64,000 nucleotides of DNA from Actinomadura livida (GTDB lineage Bacteria > Actinomycetota > Actinomycetes > Streptosporangiales > Streptosporangiaceae), in contig NZ_BMRO01000012.1 of assembly GCF_014648675.1 (NCBI RefSeq), positions 209,090 through 273,089 of the forward strand, in the 5' to 3' direction. Of the stretch, positions 1 through 8,837 are shown piece after piece; positions within the stretch are counted from its first letter, which is position 1, and each line of letters begins with the position of its first letter. Both the position numbers and the translations under genes were made by a program. The notes beneath the pieces are model-generated. The model worked only from the letters and a program-made list of their open reading frames with translations. It was not told the origin of the DNA and ran no database searches.

Positions 1-1126
1 CGTAGTCCGCCGCGACCGCGATGAAGGCGTCGTTCTCCTCGGGGCACCCGATCGAGACCCGGACCCCGGTGCCCGCGAACGGCCGCAGGCACACCCCTTC
101 GGACGCGCAGGCGTCCGCGAAGTCGGCGGTGCGCTCCCCCAGCCGCAGCCAGACGAAGTTGCCCTCGCTCCCCGGAACGTCCCAGCCCTGCTCCAGCAGC
201 GCGCCGGCGACCCGCGCGCGCTCCTTGACCGTGGTCTCGACCCGCTCCAGCAACTCGTCCTCGGCCGCCAGCGACGCCAAGGCCGCCGCCTGCGCGACGC
301 CGTTCACGCTGTACGGGACGGTGTGCTTGCGGACCGCCTCGGCCACCGCCGGGTGGCCGACCAGGTAGCCGACGCGCAGGCCCGCGAGCCCGTACGCCTT
401 GGAGAAGGTCCGCACCGCCACCAGGTTGGGGTGGTCGCGCCACAGGGCCAGGCCGTCCGCGGCCTCGGGGTCGCGCACGTACTCCTGGTACGCCTCGTCC
501 AGCACCACCAGGCAGGTGGAGGGCACCCGGTCGAGGAACGCGGTCAGCTCGGCCTGCGACACCACCGTGCCGGTGGGGTTGTTCGGGTTGCACACGAAGA
601 CCAGCCGCGTCCGCTCGGTCACCGCGTCGGCCATCGCCGCCAGGTCGTGCCGCTCCTCGCGCAGCGGCACCTGGACGTTCGCCATGCCCGCCAGGGACAC
701 CAGCAGCGGGTACGCCTCGAACGACCGCCAGGCGTACATGATCTCGGCGCCGGGCTCGGCCACGGCCTGCAGCAGCATCTGGATGACGCCCACCGCGCCG
801 GCGCCGACGACGACGCTCTCGTCCGGTACCCGCAGGCGCCCGGCGAGCGCCTCGACGAGCGGCACGGCGTGGTTGTCGGGGTAGCGGTTGATCCCGCGCA
901 GCCCGGCGGCCAGCGCCTTCTCGACCGACGGCAGCGGGCCGTAGGGCGATTCGTTCTGGGACAGCTTGACCAGGGCGCCGCGCGCTTCCGGCTCCGCGGC
1001 CGGGCGGTAATCCAGGAAGCGGCCGACCACCGGGCGGAATCGCGGAATCGTCGCCGTCCGCGGCGGGGTGCTCCCCGTCCGCTCCGGGTCATCGGCTGCG
1101 GCGTTGCGGCCTGATCGTTCGTCCAT
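1..1126 (-). CDS. Aromatic/histidinol-phosphate-type aminotransferase (C-terminus cut by window edge)
   Basis: This is a fold-type I PLP aminotransferase of the HisC/phenylalanine-aminotransferase family. It would exchange amino groups between an aromatic 2-oxo acid and a donor amino acid. Reading from ATG at 1126, the sequence shows the NPNNPTG block (residues about 181-187), the DEAY cofactor-binding motif (about 210) and the PLP lysine in TFSKAYGLAGLRVGY (K243). About 375 residues are present, so only the last few are missing beyond the window. It may feed aromatic amino acids to the beta-tyrosine pathway next door, or be a housekeeping pat/hisC copy at the cluster border. The sequence alone does not decide which. 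Confidence 0.85.
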   Translation of the reverse strand, partial: MDERSGRNAAADDPERTGSTPPRTATIPRFRPVVGRFLDYRPAAEPEARGALVKLSQNESPYGPLPSVEKALAAGLRGINRYPDNHAVPLVEALAGRLRVPDESVVVGAGAVGVIQMLLQAVAEPGAEIMYAWRSFEAYPLLVSLAGMANVQVPLREERHDLAAMADAVTERTRLVFVCNPNNPTGTVVSQAELTAFLDRVPSTCLVVLDEAYQEYVRDPEAADGLALWRDHPNLVAVRTFSKAYGLAGLRVGYLVGHPAVAEAVRKHTVPYSVNGVAQAAALASLAAEDELLERVETTVKERARVAGALLEQGWDVPGSEGNFVWLRLGERTADFADACASEGVCLRPFAGTGVRVSIGCPEENDAFIAVAADY

Positions 1127-1203
1127 GAGACCAGGCTATGCATTCCCCATTCCGAGGGATTACCGCAAAATTGCCGAATTTCGGGAACCGGGCCGCGCCC
1201 CGG

Positions 1204-2007
1204 TCAGGACGCGGTGAGGAAGGGTACGAGGACCGGGGCGACCGCCTCCGCGTCGGCCACGTGGCCCTGGTGCGGGATGACCACGCGCTCGGTGTCGGGG
1301 ATGGCTTCGGCCAGCGCGTCCGCGGCGTCGTCGAAGAACGACCCCAGGGCGGCCATGTGCGGGTCGAGCGAGCCTCCCGTGGCCACCAGCACCGGCTGCC
1401 GGATCGCGGCGAGCCGCTCCGCCGGCAGGGCGCCGTCGCCCATGGCGGCGTTGTCGTAGGCCAGCGTGTGGGCCACCGCCTCGCACTGCGGCCAGAACTC
1501 CGAGCCGCGGGCCGCCGCCACGTCGTCGTCGGACGACCCGGCGAGCCGCATGAACAGCTCGAAGGCATCGCCGCGCCGGTCCTCGCCGAGCAGCCGGTGC
1601 AGCTCCTCGGTGTACTGGCGATGCCGGTCCGGGGCGCCCTCGTGGACGTCGTAGGGCACCTCGTAGACGCCGACCCGGTCGACGGGCAGGCCCGCCAGGA
1701 CCGCCTCCAGCGCCAGGGCGCCGCCGGAGGACACCCCGTACAGGTGCGCGGACCCGCCCGCCTCCTCGATCAGCGCGGCCAGGTCGTCGAACTCGCGTTC
1801 CAGGGCGTACGGCAGGGTGTCGCCGCTCTCGCCCCGGCCGCGCCGGTCGTAGTTGAAGACGGTGAGGCTCTTCGCCAGCTCCCGCGCCAGCGGCGCGTTC
1901 TCGGAGCGGTCGACGCCGCCCCCGCCGCCCACCAGGATCACCGGCGGCCCGCTGCCGAGCCGCTCGTAGGCGATCAGGGTGCCGTCCTTCGACTTCACCG
2001 AGCCCAT
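1204..2007 (-). CDS. Alpha/beta-fold hydrolase
   Basis: This 267-aa soluble hydrolase has the nucleophile elbow G91-V-S93-S-G95, an oxyanion-region run of glycines near residues 27-31, and a late HQGH motif that would supply the catalytic histidine. ATG 2007 is chosen because GGGGAGGA lies just upstream; a longer frame to 2091 lacks such a site. It lies downstream of the condensation-enzyme gene in the same orientation, separated by 137 bp containing a long inverted repeat. The fold covers esterases, thioesterases and cyclisation or resistance hydrolases, so its substrate cannot be named. Membership of the biosynthetic cluster is inferred from position. Confidence 0.8.
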   Translation of the reverse strand: MGSVKSKDGTLIAYERLGSGPPVILVGGGGGVDRSENAPLARELAKSLTVFNYDRRGRGESGDTLPYALEREFDDLAALIEEAGGSAHLYGVSSGGALALEAVLAGLPVDRVGVYEVPYDVHEGAPDRHRQYTEELHRLLGEDRRGDAFELFMRLAGSSDDDVAAARGSEFWPQCEAVAHTLAYDNAAMGDGALPAERLAAIRQPVLVATGGSLDPHMAALGSFFDDAADALAEAIPDTERVVIPHQGHVADAEAVAPVLVPFLTAS

Positions 2008-2055
2008 GCGCCGTCCTCCCCATTCACGGGACGGGAGCGATCGCCTCCCGACCAT

Positions 2056-2099
2056 TCCGTCCGATGCGACCCTATCGAAGCGATAGCGCATCGGACGGA
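2056..2099. repeat. Long imperfect hairpin between condensation and hydrolase genes
   Basis: A 13-bp arm (2056-2068) pairs perfectly with 2087-2099. Inside it CTATCG (2072-2077) pairs with CGATAG (2081-2086) around a 3-nt loop, leaving a 3-nt bulge. The stem totals 19 bp. A T-rich stretch follows on the plus strand. It could be an attenuator or terminator between the two minus-strand genes, or a regulator site in the hydrolase promoter. Confidence 0.6.
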
Positions 2100-2144
2100 T
2101 TTCTCGCGCCTTTTCACATGATCATTAACGATCGTTCCGATCGG

Positions 2145-3530
2145 TCAGGCGATCTCCGCCAGCGGGGCGTCCGGCGCCGCCGAGCCCTTCTCCAGAATGC
2201 CGATGAATACCGCGACCTGAGCGCGCATCGTGTCGGCCGTCCACCGGTTGCTGTTGAACCCGAGGCTGCCGACGATCTCCTTGGAGGGCAGCACGTCCAG
2301 CGTCCACAGCGCGCCCTCGGGCACGTCGATGCCCTCGTCCTGGGAGCGCAGCCGCCGCCGCACCTCGGCGAACCGCAGGTCGCCGACCTGCTCGGTCTCG
2401 GGCGCGTGCTCGGAGCCGAGCACCTGGAAGGCGGGCACCAGCAGGTCGTCGGCGGCCAGCGGCGCCATCAGGTGCGGCACCTGCCCCATGATGTCGTGGA
2501 AGGACATCTCGTGCGTGAAGGACTCCAGGCAGCCCTTCCGGGTGCGCTCCACCACCTCGCGGAAGGTCTCGCATCCGGTGATGTCCGTACGGACCGGCAG
2601 GAAGTTGTAGAAGTTGCCGACCGTGTCGTGGAACTTCTGCTGGCTCCGTCCCGCCGTGAGCGTGAGGACGGCCAGGTCGGTCACCTCGGTGAGGCGGCTC
2701 ATCAGGACGTGGTACGCCGACAGGAAGACCATGAACGGCGTGGCCCGCATCTCCCGCGCGAGGTCCAGCGAGACGGCGGCCGGCTCCTTCTCGATGAGGA
2801 AGCGGTGCCAGGCGGTCGCCTTGGGCAGCCCGGCCGAACGCGGGTGGTCGGTGCGGATCGGGACGGCCTCCGCGTCGCGGTACTTCGCGCGCCAGAACTC
2901 GCGGTTGCGCCGCATGGCGGGGCTGTCGTCGTTCGCCTCCTCCCAGGCCACGTACTCGCGGTACTGCGGCGCCTCCGGGAGGGCCGGCACGTCGTGGCCG
3001 CGGCGGGCGGCGTACAGGTGGACGAGGTCGCGCATGATCAGCTGCATGGACCAGCCGTCCGCCGCCGTGTGGTGGGCGACCAGGACCAGCACGCCGTCCA
3101 GCTCGTCGAAGCGTCCGAGGACCGCGCGCAGCTGCGGCATCTCGCGGATGCTGAAGGGCTCCGCCTCGATCTCGCAGAGCAGGTCCTCCACCTGGCGGTC
3201 GCGGTCCGCCGGGCTGCCGCCGGGCAGATCGCGGATGACCAGCCGCGGCGCACCGGCCGGCAGGAACCGCTGGTAGGGCTGCTCGATGCCGCGCACGATC
3301 TCGCAGCGCAGCGACTCGTGCCGCTCCACCACGTCCCGCAGCGCCTCCCGCAGCACGCCCAGGTCGATCTCCCCGCTGATCCGGTAGGCGTAGTTGACGC
3401 CGTACATCGGACCGAAGGGGCCCTGGTCGTCGCCGCGGTCGAACATGCAGATGAACTTCTGGTTGCAGGACAGGGGGGCGGTGGGCGCCGTGTCGGTGCC
3501 CGCGGCGCCAGGATCGACGACACTGGTCAT
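2145..3530 (-). CDS. Free-standing NRPS condensation-domain enzyme (SgcC5-like role)
   Basis: This 461-aa stand-alone condensation domain carries the catalytic motif HHTAADG (H153, H154, D158) and a typical GNFYNFLPVR block later in the chain. Stand-alone enzymes of this type in enediyne pathways (C-1027 SgcC5) transfer a carrier-bound beta-amino acid to an alcohol or amine of the core. Start ATG 3530 follows AGGAGG at good spacing. With the discrete adenylation, carrier and aminomutase genes at 7-11.5 kb it completes an activation-and-transfer set. It is divergent from the flavin hydroxylase across 207 bp. The acceptor is not encoded in the window. The family is certain; the exact role is inferred from the neighbours. 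Confidence 0.88.
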   Translation of the reverse strand: MTSVVDPGAAGTDTAPTAPLSCNQKFICMFDRGDDQGPFGPMYGVNYAYRISGEIDLGVLREALRDVVERHESLRCEIVRGIEQPYQRFLPAGAPRLVIRDLPGGSPADRDRQVEDLLCEIEAEPFSIREMPQLRAVLGRFDELDGVLVLVAHHTAADGWSMQLIMRDLVHLYAARRGHDVPALPEAPQYREYVAWEEANDDSPAMRRNREFWRAKYRDAEAVPIRTDHPRSAGLPKATAWHRFLIEKEPAAVSLDLAREMRATPFMVFLSAYHVLMSRLTEVTDLAVLTLTAGRSQQKFHDTVGNFYNFLPVRTDITGCETFREVVERTRKGCLESFTHEMSFHDIMGQVPHLMAPLAADDLLVPAFQVLGSEHAPETEQVGDLRFAEVRRRLRSQDEGIDVPEGALWTLDVLPSKEIVGSLGFNSNRWTADTMRAQVAVFIGILEKGSAAPDAPLAEIA

Positions 3531-3585
3531 ACCGGACCTCCTATAAGAGTCGGTCCGATCTTTTCGCACCGGCAATTACCGCACA

Positions 3586-3629
3586 TCTCCGAGAATGCGC
3601 GGCCGACGCCATATCGGCACTCTCGGAGA
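3586..3629. promoter_or_regulatory. Inverted repeat in divergent promoter region
   Basis: TCTCCGAGA (3586-3594) and TCTCGGAGA (3621-3629) form perfect 9-bp inverted arms. A second pair, GCCGA/TCGGC, lies inside the spacer. They stand between the divergent condensation and hydroxylase genes, where a pathway regulator could control both. This is a candidate operator only. Confidence 0.4.
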
Positions 3630-3737
3630 ACCCGCGCCGGCGGCTCGGCGATAGTTTCACAAAAGGCGATCGGCCCGGTCCGCGCCCCGCCGGGCGCGCA
3701 CCGGGCACCTCACCCAACCGAGACGAAGGGCGCCACG

Positions 3738-4994
3738 ATGGCGATAGCGGCGAGTGCCACCGAGTCGGATCTTCCGTCGCCCCCCGCGGCCGACCCCACC
3801 CCGGACCAGCTCGTCGCGCGGGCCGAGGCGCTGATCCCGGCCCTGGTCGAGCAGCAGGCGCAGACCGAGAAGCGCACTTTCTACGCCCCGGAGATGCACG
3901 AGGAATTCCAGCGGGCCGGTTTCTACCGAATTCTGGTTCCGCGCCGCTACGGCGGGCTGGAAATGGGAATCGACACGTTTTTCCGGGTGTCGATGGCGCT
4001 GGCCCGCGGCTGCCCTTCGACCGGCTGGATGTTCTGCCTGGCGGCGGCCCACGCGATTCCGGTCGCGACGCTCTTCCCCGAGCCGGCGCAGCGCGAGCTC
4101 TTCGCGTCCGGCGAGTTCTTCTGCCCCGGCACGGTCGTGCCGAGCGGCACCCCGGAGCGCACCGCGGGCGGGTGGGTGGTCGACGGCACCTGGGGCTACT
4201 GCTCCGGGGCGCCCTACGCGACGCACTTCCTCGGCCACACCCTGGTGGTGCGGGAGGGCCGGGACGAGCCCGAGCCCATGCTGTTCGTGGTCCCGCGCGA
4301 CCGGTGGCACCGGCTGGACGACTGGGGCGACTCCCTGGGGCTGCGCGGCAGCGGCTCGCACAGCATCACGATGGAGGGCGCGTTCATCCCCGACCACTAC
4401 ACCCTGCCCACCCACCACGGCATGGTGACCGTCACCGAGGGGACGCCGGGGCTCGACCTGCACCGCAATCCCATGTACGGCAGCGGGCAGCTCAGCTTCA
4501 TGGTGTTCGAGAGCGCCGTCGTCGCGGTGGGCATGGCCCGGGGGGCGCTGGACGCCTACGACGAGCTGATGCGGACGCGCACCACCCTGTTCCCGCCGAT
4601 CGTCGGCCGCGCCGAGAACACCGACTACCAGGGCTGGTACGGGCAGGCCGTCGCGCTCGTGGAGACCGCGGAGGCCGCCATCATGGGCGTCGTCCGGCAG
4701 TGGCAGGAGCTGGGGGCGCGCGGCCCGGAGAACTTCACCAAGGAGACCGAGTGGCGCATCGCGCTGGTCTGCCGGGAGGTGATCACGCTGTGCTGGCGCG
4801 CGGTGGAGTCGTACCTGTTCCCCACCGCGGGTTCCAGCGCGGCGCGGCAGGGCGCGCGGATCGAGCGGATCTGGCGTGACATGTCCACGATGCGCACCCA
4901 CGCGGGGATCGCCATCATGCTGGCCGGCATCGGCAACCGCGAGGTGACCAGGGCCGCCTTCGGCATCGACGAGCAGGAGATCAACGCCTCCTGA
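3738..4994 (+). CDS. Flavin-dependent hydroxylase, acyl-CoA dehydrogenase fold (HsaA/HpaB-like)
   Basis: This 418-aa protein has the acyl-CoA-dehydrogenase fold. The sequence around residues 90-160 (STGW, then a GYCSGA block) is typical of the two-component flavin monooxygenase branch (HsaA-like aromatic hydroxylases; amino-sugar nitrososynthases are relatives) rather than of true acyl-CoA dehydrogenases. Such enzymes need reduced flavin from a separate reductase, and none is in the window. ATG 3738 has GAAGGG upstream; the open frame continues far upstream but is non-coding there. The simplest role is ring hydroxylation of carrier-bound beta-tyrosine. N-oxidation of an amino sugar is the main alternative. 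Confidence 0.75.
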   Translation: MAIAASATESDLPSPPAADPTPDQLVARAEALIPALVEQQAQTEKRTFYAPEMHEEFQRAGFYRILVPRRYGGLEMGIDTFFRVSMALARGCPSTGWMFCLAAAHAIPVATLFPEPAQRELFASGEFFCPGTVVPSGTPERTAGGWVVDGTWGYCSGAPYATHFLGHTLVVREGRDEPEPMLFVVPRDRWHRLDDWGDSLGLRGSGSHSITMEGAFIPDHYTLPTHHGMVTVTEGTPGLDLHRNPMYGSGQLSFMVFESAVVAVGMARGALDAYDELMRTRTTLFPPIVGRAENTDYQGWYGQAVALVETAEAAIMGVVRQWQELGARGPENFTKETEWRIALVCREVITLCWRAVESYLFPTAGSSAARQGARIERIWRDMSTMRTHAGIAIMLAGIGNREVTRAAFGIDEQEINAS

Positions 4995-5029
4995 CCGCCA
5001 CCCGCCCGCCGGCCCGCGGGCGGCACGGG

Positions 5030-5061
5030 GAGGGGCCCACGGCAGTCGCCGTGGGCCCCTC
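5030..5061. terminator. Bidirectional intrinsic terminator
   Basis: A perfect 14-bp GC-rich stem (5030-5043 with 5048-5061) closes a 4-nt AGTC loop. It lies exactly between the converging ends of the hydroxylase (stop 4994) and the methyltransferase (stop 5081), so it can serve both transcripts. Confidence 0.85.
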
Positions 5062-5080
5062 GCCGTCGGGCCGCCCGCTG

Positions 5081-5812
5081 CTAGCGGCGGGTTCCGATGA
5101 ACAGGCCCGGGGCGAGCGGGCGGCCGTCCGCGAGGGTGAAGCCGCGGACGAACTCGGGCTTGAGCCCGGCGTTCTCCAGCGCGGCGGTGTACTCGTCGCG
5201 GGCGAAGGGCCGGGCGGTCAGGGTCTCGTCGAACTCGTGGAAGCCGTCCCGGTCGGCCACCACGAACCGGGCCTGCATCCGGACCTTGTCGCCGTCCTTG
5301 GCCGCCCGGGTCAGCTGCGTGACGACCCGTCCGTCCTCCTTGTGGACGCTGCCGTCGACCCATCCGTCGAGGAAGTCGCCGGAGAAGAACCACGGCTCGA
5401 CCACCAGCACACCGCCCCGCACCAGGTGCGCCGCCATCCGCTCCACCGCCCGGTTCAGCTCCTCGGCCGAGTCCAGGCAGGCGACCGAGTTGCCGACGCA
5501 GATGACGGCGTCGAAGGCGAGCCGCAGGTCGAAGGTGCGCATGTCGGCGCCGTGGATCGTGCGTCCGGGCAGCCTGCGGCAGGCGACCTCCCGCATGCCC
5601 GGGGCCAGCTCGACCCCTTCCACGTGCTCGAAGTGCTCGGCGAGGACCTCGAGGTGCGCCCCGGTGCCGCAGGCGACGTCGAGCAGCGAGGACGCCCCGG
5701 GCATCCTCGCCCGGATCAGCTGGGCCAGCCGTTCCGACTCGGCCCGGAAGTCCTTGCCCCGCGCGGTGAAGACGAGGTCGTACACCTCGGCGTGCGCCTG
5801 CCCGTACTGCAT
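5081..5812 (-). CDS. SAM-dependent N-methyltransferase, deoxyaminosugar type (DesVI/TylM1-like)
   Basis: This 243-aa class I SAM methyltransferase shows motif I LLDVACGTGAH (residues 43-53), and its overall pattern is that of enzymes that N,N-dimethylate TDP-amino-deoxysugars. The A of its ATG is the last base of the glycosyltransferase stop (TGATG), so the two are translationally coupled. The pair implies a methylated amino sugar on the final product, as in enediynes and macrolides. Genes to build the NDP-sugar are absent here and would have to be elsewhere in the cluster. O-methylation of a non-sugar substrate is less likely but not excluded. Confidence 0.82.
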   Translation of the reverse strand: MQYGQAHAEVYDLVFTARGKDFRAESERLAQLIRARMPGASSLLDVACGTGAHLEVLAEHFEHVEGVELAPGMREVACRRLPGRTIHGADMRTFDLRLAFDAVICVGNSVACLDSAEELNRAVERMAAHLVRGGVLVVEPWFFSGDFLDGWVDGSVHKEDGRVVTQLTRAAKDGDKVRMQARFVVADRDGFHEFDETLTARPFARDEYTAALENAGLKPEFVRGFTLADGRPLAPGLFIGTRR

Positions 5813-7185
5813 CAGTTCCTCGCCTTCCCCGCGCGGTGCAGCGCGGTGAGCTCCTCCAGCCGCGGGACGATCCCGGCGGGGCTGGGCAGCGTCAGCCACT
5901 CTTCGTGCAGGGACCTCGCGCCCTCGCGGTACGAGGTCTCCTCCAGCACGGCGCCGAGCAGCTCGCGGATCTCCGAGGGCGACTGCACCTGGTGGTTCAG
6001 CCGCACCCCGGCGCCGCACTCGGTCACGTAGGCCGAGGTGGTCGACGCGTACTGGGCCTTCTCGCATTGGAACTCCCAGTCGATGCCCGCGTCGGTCGCG
6101 GTGCCGTACAACCGGGCTGGCTCGTCGGTGTCGCAGATGAGCTGCGGCACCCGCTTGGCCACCGAGGCCATGAAGGTGCCGTAGCTGCCGTGGTTGATGG
6201 TCGCCGCGCAGGACGGCAGCAGCTGGTCGAGCGGCACGTACTCGACGACGCGGACGTTGGCCGGGACCCCGTCGGGCACGTCCTCGAGCTGGTTGGCGTT
6301 CAGCGTCGCGACGACCTCGATGTCGAGATCGGCGACCGCCTCCATCAGCTTGGCGGTGCGGCCCCAGTCGCCCTTGAGGAACTCGCGTCCCGAGGAGCCG
6401 AGGGAGACCGCCACACGCGGCCGTTCCGGCGGCGTGTCCAGCCACTCCTGCCGGACGGCGGCGCCCGTGTACGGGACGAACCTGGCCGGAACGGTCGGCA
6501 CCGCGGTGGGCAGCCGCAGCCCCGGCAGGTTCGGGTCCACCGTCCAGTCGCCGAAGAGCAGCTCGTCGTCGACCGCCAGGCCGTACCGCTCGGCCAGCGG
6601 CCGCATGGCCTCGGCGAGCAGGCTCGTCCGGCCGGCCGCGACGCACCGCTCGTGCGCCCAGGCGGTGGAGTCGGGGGAGATCAGGATCCGTGCGTGCGCC
6701 GCGCCCGCGACCCCCGCCGCGATCGCCCCGGCGGGGAACCACGGTTCCCAGAGCACCAGGTCCGGCTCCCAGCTCCGGGCGAACTCGACCAGGGCGCCGA
6801 TGTCCGGGCGGGGTTCCGGCGGATGGTAGTCCCGGATGGTCAGCAGGGCGAAGTGGTAGAAGGCGTCCCAGGCATCCCGGTCCTTCTTGTCGCGGATGCC
6901 CAGCGCGTCCACGTAGGACTCGCTCTCCTCCCTGGTGGGGAGGAGGTCGGCGTACCCCGGATAGGCCATGTCGTGGATCGACAGCGGCGCGGGCTCGCCG
7001 CACGGCACCGCCGTGAGCCCGGCCGCGTTGACCACCCTGGCGAAGTCCGGGACGGCGACCCCGGAGGGATAGCCCGGAGGGGAGGCGACGCACACGTCAT
7101 GGCCCGCGCTCTGCAGCGCCCACGCGAACGGCACCAGCGGCATGAGGTGGGCGGGCACCGGGAACACGCAGATCATCACGCGCAT
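5812..7185 (-). CDS. Glycosyltransferase, GT-B (EryCIII/SgcA6-like)
   Basis: This 457-aa antibiotic-type glycosyltransferase would transfer a deoxysugar from an NDP donor to the aglycone. The C-terminal half carries the nucleotide-binding block VAVSLGSSGRE and, instead of the usual HHGGxGT, the variant NHGSYGT followed by VPQL. ATG 7185 is preferred over GTG 7191 because GGAGGGG lies about 8 nt upstream of the ATG and too close to the GTG. It is the fifth gene of the operon that starts with the carrier protein and overlaps the N-methyltransferase. No EryCII-type activator gene is visible. Confidence 0.87.
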   Translation of the reverse strand: MRVMICVFPVPAHLMPLVPFAWALQSAGHDVCVASPPGYPSGVAVPDFARVVNAAGLTAVPCGEPAPLSIHDMAYPGYADLLPTREESESYVDALGIRDKKDRDAWDAFYHFALLTIRDYHPPEPRPDIGALVEFARSWEPDLVLWEPWFPAGAIAAGVAGAAHARILISPDSTAWAHERCVAAGRTSLLAEAMRPLAERYGLAVDDELLFGDWTVDPNLPGLRLPTAVPTVPARFVPYTGAAVRQEWLDTPPERPRVAVSLGSSGREFLKGDWGRTAKLMEAVADLDIEVVATLNANQLEDVPDGVPANVRVVEYVPLDQLLPSCAATINHGSYGTFMASVAKRVPQLICDTDEPARLYGTATDAGIDWEFQCEKAQYASTTSAYVTECGAGVRLNHQVQSPSEIRELLGAVLEETSYREGARSLHEEWLTLPSPAGIVPRLEELTALHRAGKARN

Positions 7186-7215
7186 GAGCACTCCCCTCCG
7201 GACGGCGCGGTCCGC

Positions 7216-8832
7216 TCAGCGCAGCTCGACACCGCACTGCTCGATCGTCGTGAGCAGGCGTCCGGCGGCCAGTTCCGCGGCCACCAGCTCGATCTCGTCG
7301 GCCATGTAGCGGTCGCCGTCGAGCGTGGGCACCAGCGACCGCACGTGGTCGTAGGCGGCCCGCGCGGCCGGGCCGAGCAGGTCGCGGCGGCCGGACAGGT
7401 CCACCGCCTGCACCGCGGCCAGCAGCTCCACGGCCAGGATGACCTGGTTGTTGGCCAGGACGCGGCGCGCGTTGCGGGCCGCGATGAGGCCCATGCTGAC
7501 CACGTCCTGGTTGTCGCCGTTGGACGGGACGCTCTGGATGCTCGCCGGGCCGATCGTCCGGTTCTCGGCCACCAGCGCCGTCGCCGGATACTGCGCGCCG
7601 GCGAACCCGCTGTTCAGCCCGGTGTCCCCGGCGACCAGGAACTCCGGCAGCCCGCCGCTCAGATACCGGTTCAGCAGCCGGTTGGTGCGGCGCTCGGACA
7701 GCACGCCCAGCTGGGTGAGCGCGATCGCGGTGTAGTCCATCACGAACGCGACCGGCTGGCCGTGGAAGTTGGCGCCGTGGAAGATCTCCTTGCCCTCGAA
7801 GAACAGCGGGTTGTCGTTGGCCGAGTTCAGCTCGATCTCCAGCGTCTCGGCCGCCCGCAGCAGCGTGTCCCGCACGCCGCCCAGCACCTGCGGGATGGCC
7901 CGCAGGCTGTACGCCTTCTGCAGGTAGACCTCCGTGCGCCGGACGCCGTTGCCGTTGCCGCCGTTCGCGGCGGCCTGCCGGCGCAGGTCCTCGTGCTCGA
8001 CCATGAGCCCGCTGCCCGCCACCAGCGCGCGCAGGTTGGCCGCCGAGTCGATCTGCCCGCGGTGCGGGCGCGCCAGCTCGTGCCCCTCCGCCTGGAACGG
8101 GCTGGTGGACGCCTCCAGCGTCTCCATGATCAGCGCGGTGATGATCTCCGCCTGCCGCACCTGCTCGAAGGCCCGGCCCACCACCAGCGAGCCCACCCCG
8201 GTCATCGCCGAGGTGCCGTTGATGAGCGACAGCCCCTCCTTGAACCGCAGCTCCAGCGGCTCGATGCCGTGCTCGCGCAGCACCTCCCCGGTCGGGACGC
8301 CCTTCCCGTCGCGCAGCACGTAGCCCTCGCCGATGACGGTGGAGGCGATGTGCGACAGCGGGGCGAGGTCCCCGCTGGCGCCGAGGGAGCCGATCTCCGG
8401 GATGGCCGGGACGATGCCGCGGTTCAGGTAGAGCGCCAGGCGCTCGGCGACCTCCGGCCGCACGGCCGAGTAGCCGCGGGCGAAGGCGTTCAGCCGGGCG
8501 GTCACGATGGCGCGCGCCTCGTCCTCGGCGAACAGCGGCCCCACCCCGGCGCTGTGGCTGCGCACGAGGTTGGTCTGCAGCTCGACCTCCTTGGAGGTGT
8601 CCACGAGCATGTAGACCATCTCGCCGTAACCCGTGGTCACGCCGTACACGGGGATGTTCTGCCGGGCCACCTCCTCGAACTGCCGCCGGCACGCGGTGAT
8701 CTTCTCGAGCGCGCCCGGCGCGATCTCGACCGGCGCCCGGTCCTCGGCGACGCGCCGCAGGCCGCCGATCTCCAGGGTCTCGCCGTCGAGCGGCACCGTC
8801 GCCGTGATCGTGGTCGTTTGCTGTGCAGTCAC
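7216..8832 (-). CDS. MIO-dependent tyrosine 2,3-aminomutase (SgcC4-like)
   Basis: This 538-aa enzyme has the self-cyclising tripeptide A152-S153-G154 within GSLGASGDLAPLSH and the catalytic tyrosine Y63 in PVYGVTTGYGE. These are the same positions as in C-1027 SgcC4. The flanking block SHSAGVGPLFAEDEARAIV also matches that enzyme as I remember it. The family converts L-tyrosine to beta-tyrosine through a cinnamate intermediate; a plain ammonia-lyase is the alternative outcome. GTG 8832 lies 5 nt after the stop of the adenylation gene and gives the family's usual length; the frame extends upstream without coding character. It supplies the building block for the neighbouring adenylation and carrier proteins. 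Confidence 0.93.
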   Translation of the reverse strand: MTAQQTTTITATVPLDGETLEIGGLRRVAEDRAPVEIAPGALEKITACRRQFEEVARQNIPVYGVTTGYGEMVYMLVDTSKEVELQTNLVRSHSAGVGPLFAEDEARAIVTARLNAFARGYSAVRPEVAERLALYLNRGIVPAIPEIGSLGASGDLAPLSHIASTVIGEGYVLRDGKGVPTGEVLREHGIEPLELRFKEGLSLINGTSAMTGVGSLVVGRAFEQVRQAEIITALIMETLEASTSPFQAEGHELARPHRGQIDSAANLRALVAGSGLMVEHEDLRRQAAANGGNGNGVRRTEVYLQKAYSLRAIPQVLGGVRDTLLRAAETLEIELNSANDNPLFFEGKEIFHGANFHGQPVAFVMDYTAIALTQLGVLSERRTNRLLNRYLSGGLPEFLVAGDTGLNSGFAGAQYPATALVAENRTIGPASIQSVPSNGDNQDVVSMGLIAARNARRVLANNQVILAVELLAAVQAVDLSGRRDLLGPAARAAYDHVRSLVPTLDGDRYMADEIELVAAELAAGRLLTTIEQCGVELR

Positions 8833-8837
8833 CCTGC

